Positions 46,367 through 55,894 of a stretch of 64,000 bases of DNA are shown one piece after another. Both the position numbers and the translations under genes were made by a program. This DNA is from Dorea_D hominis (GTDB lineage: Bacteria; Bacillota; Clostridia; Lachnospirales; Lachnospiraceae), in the NCBI RefSeq assembly GCF_014287705.1, contig NZ_JACOOY010000009.1, forward strand, positions 51,430 through 115,429, written 5' to 3'. The notes below the pieces were generated by a model. It searched no databases, was not told where the DNA came from, and saw only the letters and a program-made list of their open reading frames with translations. The stretch's first letter is position 1. Every line of letters starts with the position of its first letter.

Positions 46367-46403
46367 AAAAACTGCCGACAGTTCTTCACTGCCGGCAGTT
46401 TTT
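46367..46403. terminator. Bidirectional terminator
   Basis: AAAAACTGCCGACAG pairs with CTGCCGGCAGTTTTT (one G-T pair) around a 7-base loop between convergent genes; T-run on both strands. Confidence 0.85.
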
Positions 46404-46451
46404 ATGGTTAATATCAGAGGGGATTTTATGTCTTTTAACTATCTTTGTCTT

Positions 46452-48500
46452 TTATAATCCGTTACGTTTTACTTTCTCATCGTAATCTCTGTGGAATACT
46501 TTCTCATCATTGATCTTAGCATCCATACTTCCTTTCAGATAGAAGTAATCTTTATCCGCTGTCTGTGTTACAACAATATCGCAGTCTGTCAGCCAGCCTT
46601 CTCTTCCGTTCTTCATCTTCTGTGTTATTGTATAGGAAGCTGACAGTGGATCTTTATTGCTCATAACAAGTTCACGTTTCAGATTATGCTCTACAACAGT
46701 TCCGATATCATCAAATCGGTAGATTCCTTCTCCAAATACACCACCGACACCATTGGTAATAGATGTCCATGTATCTGTGATCAGATCGTAATGTACTTCA
46801 CGGTCTACATGCCCCGGTGATAACGTTGTCATCGGCGTAAGCGGTGCGCACTTCGGCTGCATGCTTGGTCCTTCAATATCTTTTCCGCTGAAGATCGGAA
46901 GTGCAAACTTCGCTGTAGACAGATCCAGTTTCAAAGTTGCAAGTTCTGGTGAAGGCCAGATCATTGGCCAGAAGGAGTTTGCAATAGCAAGACGGATTCT
47001 GTGTCCTGCCGGGAAATTATGTCCGCATACATCCAGCTCTACTTTTGCTTTGTACTTCTTGCCTGGCTCCAGATAAACAACTTTATCATGTCCTTCCAGA
47101 TGAGTCAGATTCATAAGTCCATAGGAAACTCTTGTTGCTGCTCCGTCCGGATGAATATCACAAAGTTCTGCATACATAAATGCATTTGGTTTGTCACTTG
47201 TAAATTCTACTTCAAATTCCGGATATCCAACGATTTCTACTTCTTTTTCAAGAACATCAGAATCAAATACCATTGCCATACCATCATCTACACGCATGTC
47301 TGCCGGACTTTCTCCCGGAACACCTGCGCCCATCCACTCATTTGCAAGAAGTCCGTGGTTCGGTAATGTGCAAAGATCTACAATCTCTTCTTTTGTATTT
47401 GCCTCTTCCTGTAATTTTCCATATGTCATAGACAATGTTTTCATTGCAACATCTGCTGACGGCCAGCTGTCCAGGCCTACCCAGCGCCCATTGCTGACCG
47501 GATGCACGGTTTCTGGTTTCATGCTGTCTTCCAGCCATACCTGTACCTGTGGGCAGTCCATTGCATCATTATCAATCCCTTTGAGCCATTTATCCCACCA
47601 TTTGGTTGCTTCACCAAGAAAATCGATAGCCGGTCCCGGTGCTCCGTCATGTGCAAATACATGTGCCCATGGTCCGATCATTGCTTTTCTTGGAACGTTA
47701 AGTCCGTTCATCAATGTCAGTACACTGTTTGTATAAGAATCTGCCCATCCATCTAAAGCGAATACTGGGACCTGAATATCCGCATAGTTTTCTCCGACAG
47801 AACCATGTCTCCAGTAATCGTCTTTTGTCTGATGTTCCAGCCAGTTCTTTGGCCAAAGTGGCATTTCTTCCAGTCTTTTAATTGATTCTTCTTTCCATGT
47901 ATCCGGTTTCATCTCTTTATCAACTGCACGGCACATGTAAGCAAGCATAATATTGCCCCACCAGAAGTTATCATTTAACAGGCATCCGCCTTTATAATGA
48001 ATATCCTGTACATATCTGTCATCAACGAAGCCAACACAGATAATAGCTTTCAATGGCTCTGGTCTTCTGGCTGCAACCTGTAAGGAGTTGAATCCACTCC
48101 AGGATTTACCCATCATACCTACATTACCGTCTGACCAAGGCTGTTTTGCGATCCATTCGATACTTGCTACTGCATCATCCTGCTCCTGCTTGAGATATTC
48201 ATCGTAAAAGCACTCATCAGATTCGCCTGCACCACGCATATCTACACGCACTACATTGTATCCCATACCTGCGAAATATCCATACATTGGTTCATCACGG
48301 CCTCGCATACCGTCACGCTTACGGTATGGCTGCGTCTCGAAAATAGTCGGAAGCGGTTTGTCCGTCTTTGGGCGCCAAATACGACTGGATAATCTGCATC
48401 CGTCCGGCATCGGGATCCATGTGTTCTCGATTACGTCCCAGTCATATGGGAAATCCTCTTTTTTCATGACCTGTTTTGCTTTTGGTTCTACTTTCGCCAT
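46452..48500 (-). CDS. CocE/NonD-family (peptidase S15-like) hydrolase
   Basis: A 682-residue cytoplasmic alpha/beta hydrolase with C-terminal jelly-roll (PepX_C) domain. Nucleophile serine in MMGKSWSGFN (about 153); oxyanion region VVRVDMRGAGESD; the acid/base residues probably in FALDGWADSYTN and MIGPWAHVFAHDG. Family members are Xaa-Pro dipeptidyl peptidases, cocaine esterase and cephalosporin acylases. No signal peptide. The start lies 14 bases after the MFS gene and has AAAGGAGGACA. The pair looks like an uptake-and-hydrolysis unit for an ester, amide or peptide of unknown identity. Confidence 0.85.
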   Translation of the reverse strand: MAKVEPKAKQVMKKEDFPYDWDVIENTWIPMPDGCRLSSRIWRPKTDKPLPTIFETQPYRKRDGMRGRDEPMYGYFAGMGYNVVRVDMRGAGESDECFYDEYLKQEQDDAVASIEWIAKQPWSDGNVGMMGKSWSGFNSLQVAARRPEPLKAIICVGFVDDRYVQDIHYKGGCLLNDNFWWGNIMLAYMCRAVDKEMKPDTWKEESIKRLEEMPLWPKNWLEHQTKDDYWRHGSVGENYADIQVPVFALDGWADSYTNSVLTLMNGLNVPRKAMIGPWAHVFAHDGAPGPAIDFLGEATKWWDKWLKGIDNDAMDCPQVQVWLEDSMKPETVHPVSNGRWVGLDSWPSADVAMKTLSMTYGKLQEEANTKEEIVDLCTLPNHGLLANEWMGAGVPGESPADMRVDDGMAMVFDSDVLEKEVEIVGYPEFEVEFTSDKPNAFMYAELCDIHPDGAATRVSYGLMNLTHLEGHDKVVYLEPGKKYKAKVELDVCGHNFPAGHRIRLAIANSFWPMIWPSPELATLKLDLSTAKFALPIFSGKDIEGPSMQPKCAPLTPMTTLSPGHVDREVHYDLITDTWTSITNGVGGVFGEGIYRFDDIGTVVEHNLKRELVMSNKDPLSASYTITQKMKNGREGWLTDCDIVVTQTADKDYFYLKGSMDAKINDEKVFHRDYDEKVKRNGL

Positions 48501-48514
48501 TGTTTTGTCCTCCT

Positions 48515-49819
48515 TTATTCTTTGGCAGCTTGCTGCTCTTTATAACGTTTTCCATATGTTTTGCCCCAGATGACCGCAAAGATAAGTCCGATCACTGCCA
48601 TGGCAAGCATAAATACAAAATAAATATAATATCCGCCGATTCCTTTATAAGTATCAAGAATCTTACCGGCAATCAGGGAATCAATGACCTCCGGCAAATA
48701 TCCAAGTGTACAGATCACACCGGTAGCTGTTCCCGAAAGTTCCATCGGGACACCGCCCTCTTCCAGAAAAGAGAAGGTAAGTCCGAAGCAAAAATACATT
48801 CCGATATACATGATAACAATTCCGGCAATCATTACAACACCCATTGTTGTTCCGCTTAACTGACCGGCAAACATTACCAGACCAAGACCGATCATCATCA
48901 TAATGTAACCGATCGCCATAAATGTACTCTTTCCGAATTTATCTGCCAGAAAGCCAGCAAAAATTGTGGAAAATGGCCGGATATACTGTGTGGATGTCGT
49001 AATAACGGCAGCCACAACTGCTGTTGTTCCTAGAATGTTTGTAGCATATGGATTAAAGTATGTCGTAGACATATTGAATGTATAGCTTGTAAATACCATA
49101 ACTACGACCATCCATACTGCAGGCATTTTCAAAATCTTGATGACATCACTCCACTCGAATTTCTTCTGTGGTTTTGCATCTTTATTTTCTTCATCTGCTG
49201 CAACCTCTGCTTCCATCTTCGCCGGATCTTTTAATATGAAAATAAATAAAATTCCTAAAATGATCGGTGTCACAGAATAGAATATAAGGCCACCGTGGAT
49301 TCCCATAGCCGGCATTGATTTTGCCTGAAATACTGCAAAGATCGCTGTTGCGATCGCCAGATGTCCGGCATTGAAGGCGCCTCTGGTTCCTTCAAATATT
49401 CCATATGTACGGCTCTGCTCACTGGCATTTCCCTGCATACGAACCATTTTCACACATGCAGGCCAGAAAGTCAGAAGAGATGTCAGACCCCAGATTACAT
49501 AAATCGCTAACAATACATAAAACTGTCCTGTAAGAAGATGTAAAAATCCGCAGGCTCCTGTTGCGATCAGAGAGAAAACAACCATTTTCTTGGCATTAAA
49601 CTTATCTGCCATTACGCCGCCAAGGAGATAGGATAACATTCCAAGGAATCCGTAAGCACTTCCCAGCATACCAATCTGTACATTGGACAGATGATACAGT
49701 TGCATGTAACTATCATAATAATAGAAGCGATAGTAAGGAAGTCCGTAAATAATGGAACCGGCAAGTGCTAATAAGATAACGGTCAGAAAATTCTTCTTTA
49801 ATGCTGACTTTTTACTCAT
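48515..49819 (-). CDS. MFS transporter
   Basis: A 434-residue, 12-helix major facilitator protein; the start at 49819 (MSKKSALKKNF) has GAGGAA 8 bases upstream, preferred over an ATG at 49846. The MFS signature between helices 2 and 3 reads GGVMADKFNAKKM, and a related GFLADKFGKSTF occurs in the second half. A charged loop between helices 6 and 7 (EAEVAADEENKDAKPQKK) marks the middle. Cotranscribed with the hydrolase from the promoter at 49897-49925; substrate unknown. Confidence 0.88.
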   Translation of the reverse strand: MSKKSALKKNFLTVILLALAGSIIYGLPYYRFYYYDSYMQLYHLSNVQIGMLGSAYGFLGMLSYLLGGVMADKFNAKKMVVFSLIATGACGFLHLLTGQFYVLLAIYVIWGLTSLLTFWPACVKMVRMQGNASEQSRTYGIFEGTRGAFNAGHLAIATAIFAVFQAKSMPAMGIHGGLIFYSVTPIILGILFIFILKDPAKMEAEVAADEENKDAKPQKKFEWSDVIKILKMPAVWMVVVMVFTSYTFNMSTTYFNPYATNILGTTAVVAAVITTSTQYIRPFSTIFAGFLADKFGKSTFMAIGYIMMMIGLGLVMFAGQLSGTTMGVVMIAGIVIMYIGMYFCFGLTFSFLEEGGVPMELSGTATGVICTLGYLPEVIDSLIAGKILDTYKGIGGYYIYFVFMLAMAVIGLIFAVIWGKTYGKRYKEQQAAKE

Positions 49820-49896
49820 TTTACTTTTCCTCATTTCTTTCATCAAAATTATAAATCATTTGCTTTAAGAAATACTCACACTCTACTTTTGACTAC

Positions 49897-49925
49897 ACTA
49901 TACTACGTCGTCTTATTTTTGTCAA
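49897..49925 (-). promoter_or_regulatory. Promoter of the MFS-hydrolase operon
   Basis: Minus strand TTGACA (49920-49925), 17-base spacer, TATAGT (49897-49902): near consensus. An AT-rich imperfect palindrome (ATCATTATT...ATAATCATGAT) lies immediately upstream, between this and the divergent promoter, and may be an operator. Confidence 0.75.
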
Positions 49926-49962
49926 TCATGATTATATTTTAATAATGATCGCATTTTCACTA

Positions 49963-49991
49963 TTGATTATTATGCTATGTGCTGTTATAAT
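49963..49991 (+). promoter_or_regulatory. Promoter of the amino-acid permease gene
   Basis: TTGATT (49963-49968), 17-base spacer, TATAAT (49986-49991), about 100 bases before the ATG, divergent from the MFS promoter. Confidence 0.65.
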
Positions 49992-50092
49992 GTCAGCAAA
50001 GAAATACTCTGCTTATTGTTTTTCAGACAATTACTACTAGCGCAAGGTTTATTAACACACAATTTATATTTTTTCTTTAAGGAGGGTAAAGA

Positions 50093-51508
50093 ATGGGAAC
50101 TACGAAAAAGATAAAATTCGGCGAACTTGTTCTAATGAATGTATCAGCGATTTATGGTATTCGCTGGATTGCGAAATCAACTGCCGACAGTTTTGGACTT
50201 GGGCTTGCCGGTATTCCATCATGGGTTATATTTATGTTTCTGTGTTTCGTACCACAGGCACTGATGTGTGCAGAGCTTGCTGCTGCGTATACATCTGACG
50301 GAAGTCTTGGTGAATGGGTAAAGATCGCATTCGGTACAAAATATGGATTTCTTATCTCCTGGCTGAACTGGACAGCCAAGCTGTTCTGGTTTGCTTCATT
50401 CCTGACATTCCTGGCGATCAATCTGTCTTATATGTTAGGAAACCCGGATCTTGCTAACAGCAAGATGTTTGTACTTATCTTATCACTCGTCGTTATATGG
50501 GTATTATCATTCTTCAGTATGAAAGGAATGTCCTTTGGTAAATTTTTTACCAACGTCGGTTCTTTGGGATCTACCATACCTACGATCCTTATGATCGGTA
50601 TGGCGTTTCTGGCAGTCGTTGTATTGAAAAAAGCGCCAAGTGCTTCTACATATACCGTTGCTTCTATGACACCGAAGTTAAACGGAAACTCATTGGTTGC
50701 AATCTCCGGTATCATCTTTGCTTACACAGGAGCTGAGATTTCAGCTACATATGTAACAGAGATTGAAAATCCGAAGAAAAACTTCCCGAAGGCGATCATT
50801 ACCGCCGCTACATTGATCTGTATTTTATATGTACTGGGTTCTGTTGCTATTACAAGTATTCTTCCTACTTCAGAAATCCAGGCTTCTACCGGTATCCTGG
50901 ACTGTCTTACCCGTGCTTGTGATCTGCTTGGAATTCCTCATATCTTCGTACAGATTGTTGCAGCCGGAATTACCTTATCCGTCATCGGAGCTTTGATCCT
51001 TTATATTGGATTCCCAATCAAGATCCTCTTCGGTAATACTGAAAAAGGTATTTTCCCGGAGAAACTGACAAATACTAACGAACATGGTATTCCGGAGAAA
51101 GCAATTATCCTTCAGGCAGTGATCATCTCTGTTCTGCTTGCAGCAGTTGCTCTTCTTCCTGGTGTTGATACCATTTACAATGTACTTGTAACAATGACCG
51201 CATTAACTTCTCTCTTCCCATATGTACTTCTCTATCTTGCATATATCAAGATTAAGAAGCAGAAAAAAGAAGAAGAAGGATTATATGTAATGACAAAGAG
51301 TCGCTCTCTTGGTGTCGCAATCGGCTGGATTGAACTGGTTGTATGTGTTGCTTCTATCGCAGCATCTGCATTCCCGGTTATGGGCAACATGCATGACAAC
51401 ATCGTATATGAAATTGAGATGATCGGCGGTGGTCTTCTCGTACTGTTATCCGGATTATATCTGTGGAAACGTTCCGGATTGAAAAACAAAGTAGAACCTA
51501 TCGAATAA
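50093..51508 (+). CDS. APC-superfamily amino-acid permease/antiporter
   Basis: A 471-residue membrane protein with 12-13 helices; AAGGAGGG 9 bases before the ATG. The N-terminus (VLMNVSAIYGIRWIAKSTADSFG), the ELAAAYTSDGSLGEWV stretch and ISGIIFAYTGAEISATYVTEIENPKKNFPKAI are typical of the glutamate:GABA-antiporter-like (GadC/YjeM) branch. It should import or exchange an amino acid. Divergent from the MFS-hydrolase operon with a shared 273-base control region, so the three genes may serve one substrate, such as an amino acid released by the hydrolase (inference). A strong terminator follows. Confidence 0.88.
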   Translation: MGTTKKIKFGELVLMNVSAIYGIRWIAKSTADSFGLGLAGIPSWVIFMFLCFVPQALMCAELAAAYTSDGSLGEWVKIAFGTKYGFLISWLNWTAKLFWFASFLTFLAINLSYMLGNPDLANSKMFVLILSLVVIWVLSFFSMKGMSFGKFFTNVGSLGSTIPTILMIGMAFLAVVVLKKAPSASTYTVASMTPKLNGNSLVAISGIIFAYTGAEISATYVTEIENPKKNFPKAIITAATLICILYVLGSVAITSILPTSEIQASTGILDCLTRACDLLGIPHIFVQIVAAGITLSVIGALILYIGFPIKILFGNTEKGIFPEKLTNTNEHGIPEKAIILQAVIISVLLAAVALLPGVDTIYNVLVTMTALTSLFPYVLLYLAYIKIKKQKKEEEGLYVMTKSRSLGVAIGWIELVVCVASIAASAFPVMGNMHDNIVYEIEMIGGGLLVLLSGLYLWKRSGLKNKVEPIE

Positions 51509-51530
51509 TTAATATAGAGTACCTTTCCCA

Positions 51531-51572
51531 ACAGAAGCCCCGTGCAGATGATTGCACAGGGCTTCTGTTATT
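51531..51572 (+). terminator. Rho-independent terminator of the permease gene
   Basis: ACAGAAGCCCCGTGCA pairs with TGCACAGGGCTTCTGT (one mismatch), 6-base loop, followed by TATTCTTT. Confidence 0.85.
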
Positions 51573-51604
51573 CTTTGATTATTTTAATTCATTTATCATG
51601 ATTC

Positions 51605-53773
51605 TTATCTGCTTTCATGCACCAGTCCTGCGATTACACAGACCATCTTATCTAACTGTATTGGCTTGGAAATATGTGCATTCATTCCTGCTTCTTTACT
51701 CTTGCGGATGTCTTCTGCAAATGCATTTGCTGTCAGTGCTATGATCGGAATCGTCTTTGCCTCCTTCCGGTCAAGTGCTCGGATTGCTCTGACTGCTTCC
51801 AGTCCGTCCATTACCGGCATAAGAATATCCATCAGAATCACATCAAAAGTTCCATCCGGTGCCTGTTCATATGCTGCAACTGCTTCTGCACCGTTTACAG
51901 CTGTTGTAATCTCTGCTTCCTGTTCTTTCAACAGTGTAGTTGCAATCTCACGGTTCAGGTCATTGTCTTCCACAAGCAGGATCTTCACACCTTCTATCGA
52001 TACTTCTTCTTTTCGTTTTACATATCCTTCCAGATCTTCTTTTTCTGCAATGTCAAATGGAATCGTCACTTCAAAAGTCGTTCCCTCACCCGGTCTGCTG
52101 ACCACATTGATCATTCCGTGCATCATGTCAACCAGCGATTTCACAATTGCCATTCCAAGCCCTGTTCCATAATAAACACTTCTCGCATCAACCTTCTCCT
52201 GCACAAACGGTTCAAACAGGTGCTGCAAAAATTCTCTGCTCATACCGATTCCTGTGTCTGTAATCGTACAGGTATAAAAAATCTTCTTTTCCGTACATTT
52301 TTTGCTCTCTATTTTCGCAAAAATCTCTCCGTCCGGCTTGTTATATTTAATCGCATTGCTCAATATATTTACAAAAATCTGGCGTACATGCAGCGGACTT
52401 CCATAAATATACGGATGGCGGATATTCTTTCCGCAGTCTTCATAGTGGATCGTAATGCCCACCTCTTCTGCACGGATCTGTGTGATCGACAGAATCTCCT
52501 CTGCAAGCTGGCGGATATCAAATGCTTCATGAGACAATTCAACCTTATTGTTTTCCAGCTTACTCATATTCAAAATATCGTTGATGAGCGACAGGAGATG
52601 TTCTGCTGCCACCCGCACTTTTCTGCTCTGTACTTCCAGCGTTTCCAGACTTTCCTTTCTGCTTTCAAACAGATCGAGGAAACCGATAATGCCATTTAAC
52701 GGTGTCCTTATATCATGAGACATTCTGGACAGGAATCTGGATTTTGCCACATTCGCTTCATTTGCCTTCTTAAGCGCTGCGCTCAGTTCTCTTGAACGCG
52801 CTTCATTTATTCGCTGTCTTTTCCGTTCTCCCATTGTAATCAAGATAAAGAAACCAAACACCGCTGCCGCTATCACTGTGAATGCCAGATATGCTGTCGC
52901 CCGGTTTGCATTTGCGGTCTGCATACAGACAGAACCTGGCACAAATAACAGAAGTTCCCAGTCACTGTATCCAATCTTTGCATAAGAGAAGTAGACCGTC
53001 TCGCCTTTCTTCTGTGACATAAATGCTGCATGTCCGTTTTTCTCTTTATTATAATTCTCTGTAATCGTCGTCCAGTCATAGCCGCCTGCTGCACTTAAGA
53101 TACTGCGTTTTCCACCGTTCTTCATATTTCCCAGTGTACTTTCCCAGGAATTGATCAGCACATCCCCACTTTCTCTTTCAAACAGCATGATATCTGCCTG
53201 CTGGCCATAGATATTGCTGTGAAATGCTCTTGCAAACTCTTTCAGTTCAATAACTGCTGATATGATTCCAACACATTTTCCATCTTTAAATATAGGATTC
53301 GACAGCATGATGATCTGCGTCTTGTCGTCTTTCAATGATGTTCTGCGCTCCGATACTGTGAAACCCTTTTTAACACGATCCCTGAACGAATACTTCGGCA
53401 GCAACTTAAAGGTTTCTCCATTTGTTCGCACGCCACTCTCATCCGGAAAACAGATCTCCCAGTGCGTGTAGGCATTTTCCGCACTGGATGCGTTCATAAT
53501 CTTTAAGATCTCCTGCTGGTTCTTCTGATGCTCCGGGAGCAGATCTCTTAGCAGACTGGACGCTGCCTCCAGATGCTCCTGTTCATTCTCCATCTCATTC
53601 GTGATCATCTGCCCTAACTGATCTCTTGATTCATCCAGAATGACGAAACTCTGTCTGGCTGACCGGTCCTGAACACTGGAGCTGTACCAGTATAATACAG
53701 TTCCTATAATTATCATCAAAATAATGGTCAGCTCAATATAAAAATACTTTTTATGACTTGTCCTTATCTTCAT
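51605..53773 (-). CDS. Hybrid sensor histidine kinase (Cache-HisKA-HATPase-REC)
   Basis: A 722-residue membrane kinase; the start at 53773 (MKIRTSHKKY) has GGGAGAAGG upstream, preferred over GTG/ATG at 53803. TM1 about 9-31; an extracellular sensor of about 255 residues with Cache-like features (SNPIFKDGKCVGIISAVI); TM2 about 292-316; HisKA with the phospho-accepting His in SRMSHDIRTPLNG; HATPase N box NILSNAIKYN, DTGIGM and YGTGLGMAI; a C-terminal receiver with LLVEDNDLNRE, the phosphoacceptor Asp in VILMDILMPVMDG and the lysine in HISKPI. No output regulator lies next to it. The signal may be a small carboxylate or amino acid, as for many Cache domains (inference). Confidence 0.9.
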   Translation of the reverse strand: MKIRTSHKKYFYIELTIILMIIIGTVLYWYSSSVQDRSARQSFVILDESRDQLGQMITNEMENEQEHLEAASSLLRDLLPEHQKNQQEILKIMNASSAENAYTHWEICFPDESGVRTNGETFKLLPKYSFRDRVKKGFTVSERRTSLKDDKTQIIMLSNPIFKDGKCVGIISAVIELKEFARAFHSNIYGQQADIMLFERESGDVLINSWESTLGNMKNGGKRSILSAAGGYDWTTITENYNKEKNGHAAFMSQKKGETVYFSYAKIGYSDWELLLFVPGSVCMQTANANRATAYLAFTVIAAAVFGFFILITMGERKRQRINEARSRELSAALKKANEANVAKSRFLSRMSHDIRTPLNGIIGFLDLFESRKESLETLEVQSRKVRVAAEHLLSLINDILNMSKLENNKVELSHEAFDIRQLAEEILSITQIRAEEVGITIHYEDCGKNIRHPYIYGSPLHVRQIFVNILSNAIKYNKPDGEIFAKIESKKCTEKKIFYTCTITDTGIGMSREFLQHLFEPFVQEKVDARSVYYGTGLGMAIVKSLVDMMHGMINVVSRPGEGTTFEVTIPFDIAEKEDLEGYVKRKEEVSIEGVKILLVEDNDLNREIATTLLKEQEAEITTAVNGAEAVAAYEQAPDGTFDVILMDILMPVMDGLEAVRAIRALDRKEAKTIPIIALTANAFAEDIRKSKEAGMNAHISKPIQLDKMVCVIAGLVHESR

Positions 53774-53917
53774 ATGCGCCTTCTCCCTGCTCTCCAGCCG
53801 CAAAATAAACTGCCGGACTTACCGTTGGCCATGCCTTTAAAAATGCTATGGCAGTCTGAATATTTATCTATAGTTAGAGTCAGTATACCCTGTCAGGCGC
53901 CGGTTCGCAAGAAGGCT

Positions 53918-55777
53918 TTATACTTTATCATTCACCTTTTCTTCCGCGCGCATTGCCTTTAAAACAGCATCTTTGATGCACTGTGCATAAGCTTCTGCCC
54001 CTTTCGGAAGCAAATGTGTATCGTCCTGGTCAAAATATTCCGGATGATCTGCACTTGCCGTATACCAGTCGATCAGATAGGTATGCTCGTGTTCTTTGAC
54101 AAACTTGCGGATTTCTTCATTATTAGAACTCTCAAAATCTTCCTTCGGAGCATGGACAGTGGTCAGGAACAGTGGTTTGTCTCCGACTTTCTGTCTTATT
54201 CGTCCAAGTGTATCGTACATTGGACCATTTGTTCCAAGTGCAAAGATCACGCCATCGCCGTCCCATTTCTTCTGTGTCTGGTATTCGTCAAATACTTTCA
54301 CTCCTGTCAGGGTAGAACGTCCGATCTTCGTATCGCTGATACTGTTTGGAAGTACTTTGTAAAAATAATCTGTTACATCTACAGTAATGGAATCACCGAT
54401 CAGCAGCATCTGTACATTTTTCAGTAGTTCTTCATCCGTCATTGTACTCTTGCTGGTCTTTGCTGTCTTTTTTGCTTTCTGTTCTTTTAATTTCTGATTC
54501 GTCAGCTTTGTTACTTCGGTTGCTTTCTTTTCACGCTTTGCTACCGTATCCAGTGTTGTCTTCTTCGGAACAAATGCAATACATAAGCTTAATGCAAGTC
54601 CTGTGGCTAATACTGCTGCCATCGCCTTAAGACTTCTCCGTGCCACCTGGATCTGTCTGTGACGTTCTCTTCTGTTATGCGGTCTGCTGTTGATGATTCC
54701 GATATATTCTCCGATGATCCCATGACGGACCGGTGTCTCAATAAAACGATAGGAAAGTTCTGCAAACCCCACACTTAAGACTACTTCTAAAATCACAATC
54801 CACCATGCCGCTCTCTTTCCGCCGCTCATCAGCACAATAATCGGATAGTGCCACAGATAAATACTGTAAGAGCGGTCTCCGATCCATTTCAGTATGCTGG
54901 AGCCTAATATTATATTTAAAAGGCTTCTGCTTACTGTCACTGCATATACGACAAATGCCGCCAGGACAGATACGATTGCCTGACCTCCATAATATAAGAA
55001 ACTGCTGTAGGAGCTGATGAGCATCATCATTCCGATCAGGATCAATACAGAAATACTTCCGATCACTGCCCATAGTTTTCCCCGCAGCTTTACCTTTATA
55101 ATATGATATTCCTTCTGGATCGCAGCCAACGCTCCGATCAGAAGAGAAAATGCTCTTGTGTCTGTTCCATAATATACGCGGCTCGGATCTCCGTCCGGGC
55201 TGTAGAGTACGCCCATCAATACTACTGAGATCATCGCAAGCACTGCTGTGACTGCCGCAAATATTTTTCCTCTGTTTCTTGCCTTCGATAACAGAATCAA
55301 AAGGATTGGATAAATCAAATAAAACTGTGTCTCAATCGCCAATGACCAGCAGTGGGTAAATGGAGAAGGCGCTCCTGCATTTTCAAAATAGGATACTTTT
55401 CTGAAAATCTGCCACCAGTTGTTATATCCAAACACCGCGGATAACAAATCATTACAACCTTTCGTAAATACAACTCGGTTCACGACTGCGCTGACGAAGA
55501 TCATCACAACTGCCATGGAGAGTACTGCCGGCAGCAGTCTTCGGATTCGCCGCAGCCAGAAGTTCTTCAGATCTACGCCGCCGCTTTCTTCTATCTCATT
55601 TATCAGAATTCCTGTGATCAAGTAGCCGGATATTACAAAAAATACGGTTACTCCCAATAACCCGCTCTTCGCAAATGGCATCTTCAGATGATATGCCAGA
55701 ACCATGATTACAGCAAGTGCCCTTAATCCGTCAATTTCTTTGATATACTTTCTCTTTTTCTGTATTTTCTTTTCCAT
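53918..55777 (-). CDS. Membrane acyltransferase with C-terminal SGNH domain (OafA/OatA-like)
   Basis: A 619-residue protein. Residues about 10-370 are acyltransferase_3 with about ten helices (KEIDGLRALAVIMVLAYHL, FFVISGYLITGI, FTHCWSLAIETQFYLIYP). A further helix near 395 leads to an external SGNH-like esterase/transferase domain with the nucleophile in LLIGDSITVD, the oxyanion motif ALGTNGPM and the Asp-His pair in DDTHLLP. Such two-part enzymes O-acetylate peptidoglycan, teichoic acid or surface polysaccharide; the glycan made by the nearby glycosyltransferases is one possible target. Monocistronic as far as can be seen. Confidence 0.9.
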   Translation of the reverse strand: MEKKIQKKRKYIKEIDGLRALAVIMVLAYHLKMPFAKSGLLGVTVFFVISGYLITGILINEIEESGGVDLKNFWLRRIRRLLPAVLSMAVVMIFVSAVVNRVVFTKGCNDLLSAVFGYNNWWQIFRKVSYFENAGAPSPFTHCWSLAIETQFYLIYPILLILLSKARNRGKIFAAVTAVLAMISVVLMGVLYSPDGDPSRVYYGTDTRAFSLLIGALAAIQKEYHIIKVKLRGKLWAVIGSISVLILIGMMMLISSYSSFLYYGGQAIVSVLAAFVVYAVTVSRSLLNIILGSSILKWIGDRSYSIYLWHYPIIVLMSGGKRAAWWIVILEVVLSVGFAELSYRFIETPVRHGIIGEYIGIINSRPHNRRERHRQIQVARRSLKAMAAVLATGLALSLCIAFVPKKTTLDTVAKREKKATEVTKLTNQKLKEQKAKKTAKTSKSTMTDEELLKNVQMLLIGDSITVDVTDYFYKVLPNSISDTKIGRSTLTGVKVFDEYQTQKKWDGDGVIFALGTNGPMYDTLGRIRQKVGDKPLFLTTVHAPKEDFESSNNEEIRKFVKEHEHTYLIDWYTASADHPEYFDQDDTHLLPKGAEAYAQCIKDAVLKAMRAEEKVNDKV

Positions 55778-55894
55778 TTTCTTTTCCTCATTCGTATGCT
55801 GTCTTTCGTATGTTGTCGTTTTATCTATTGATTATAACATATGCTCCTTCCTCTGCGCTTTCTTAAATAGTTAATATTTCTTTAAGTTTTCTTA

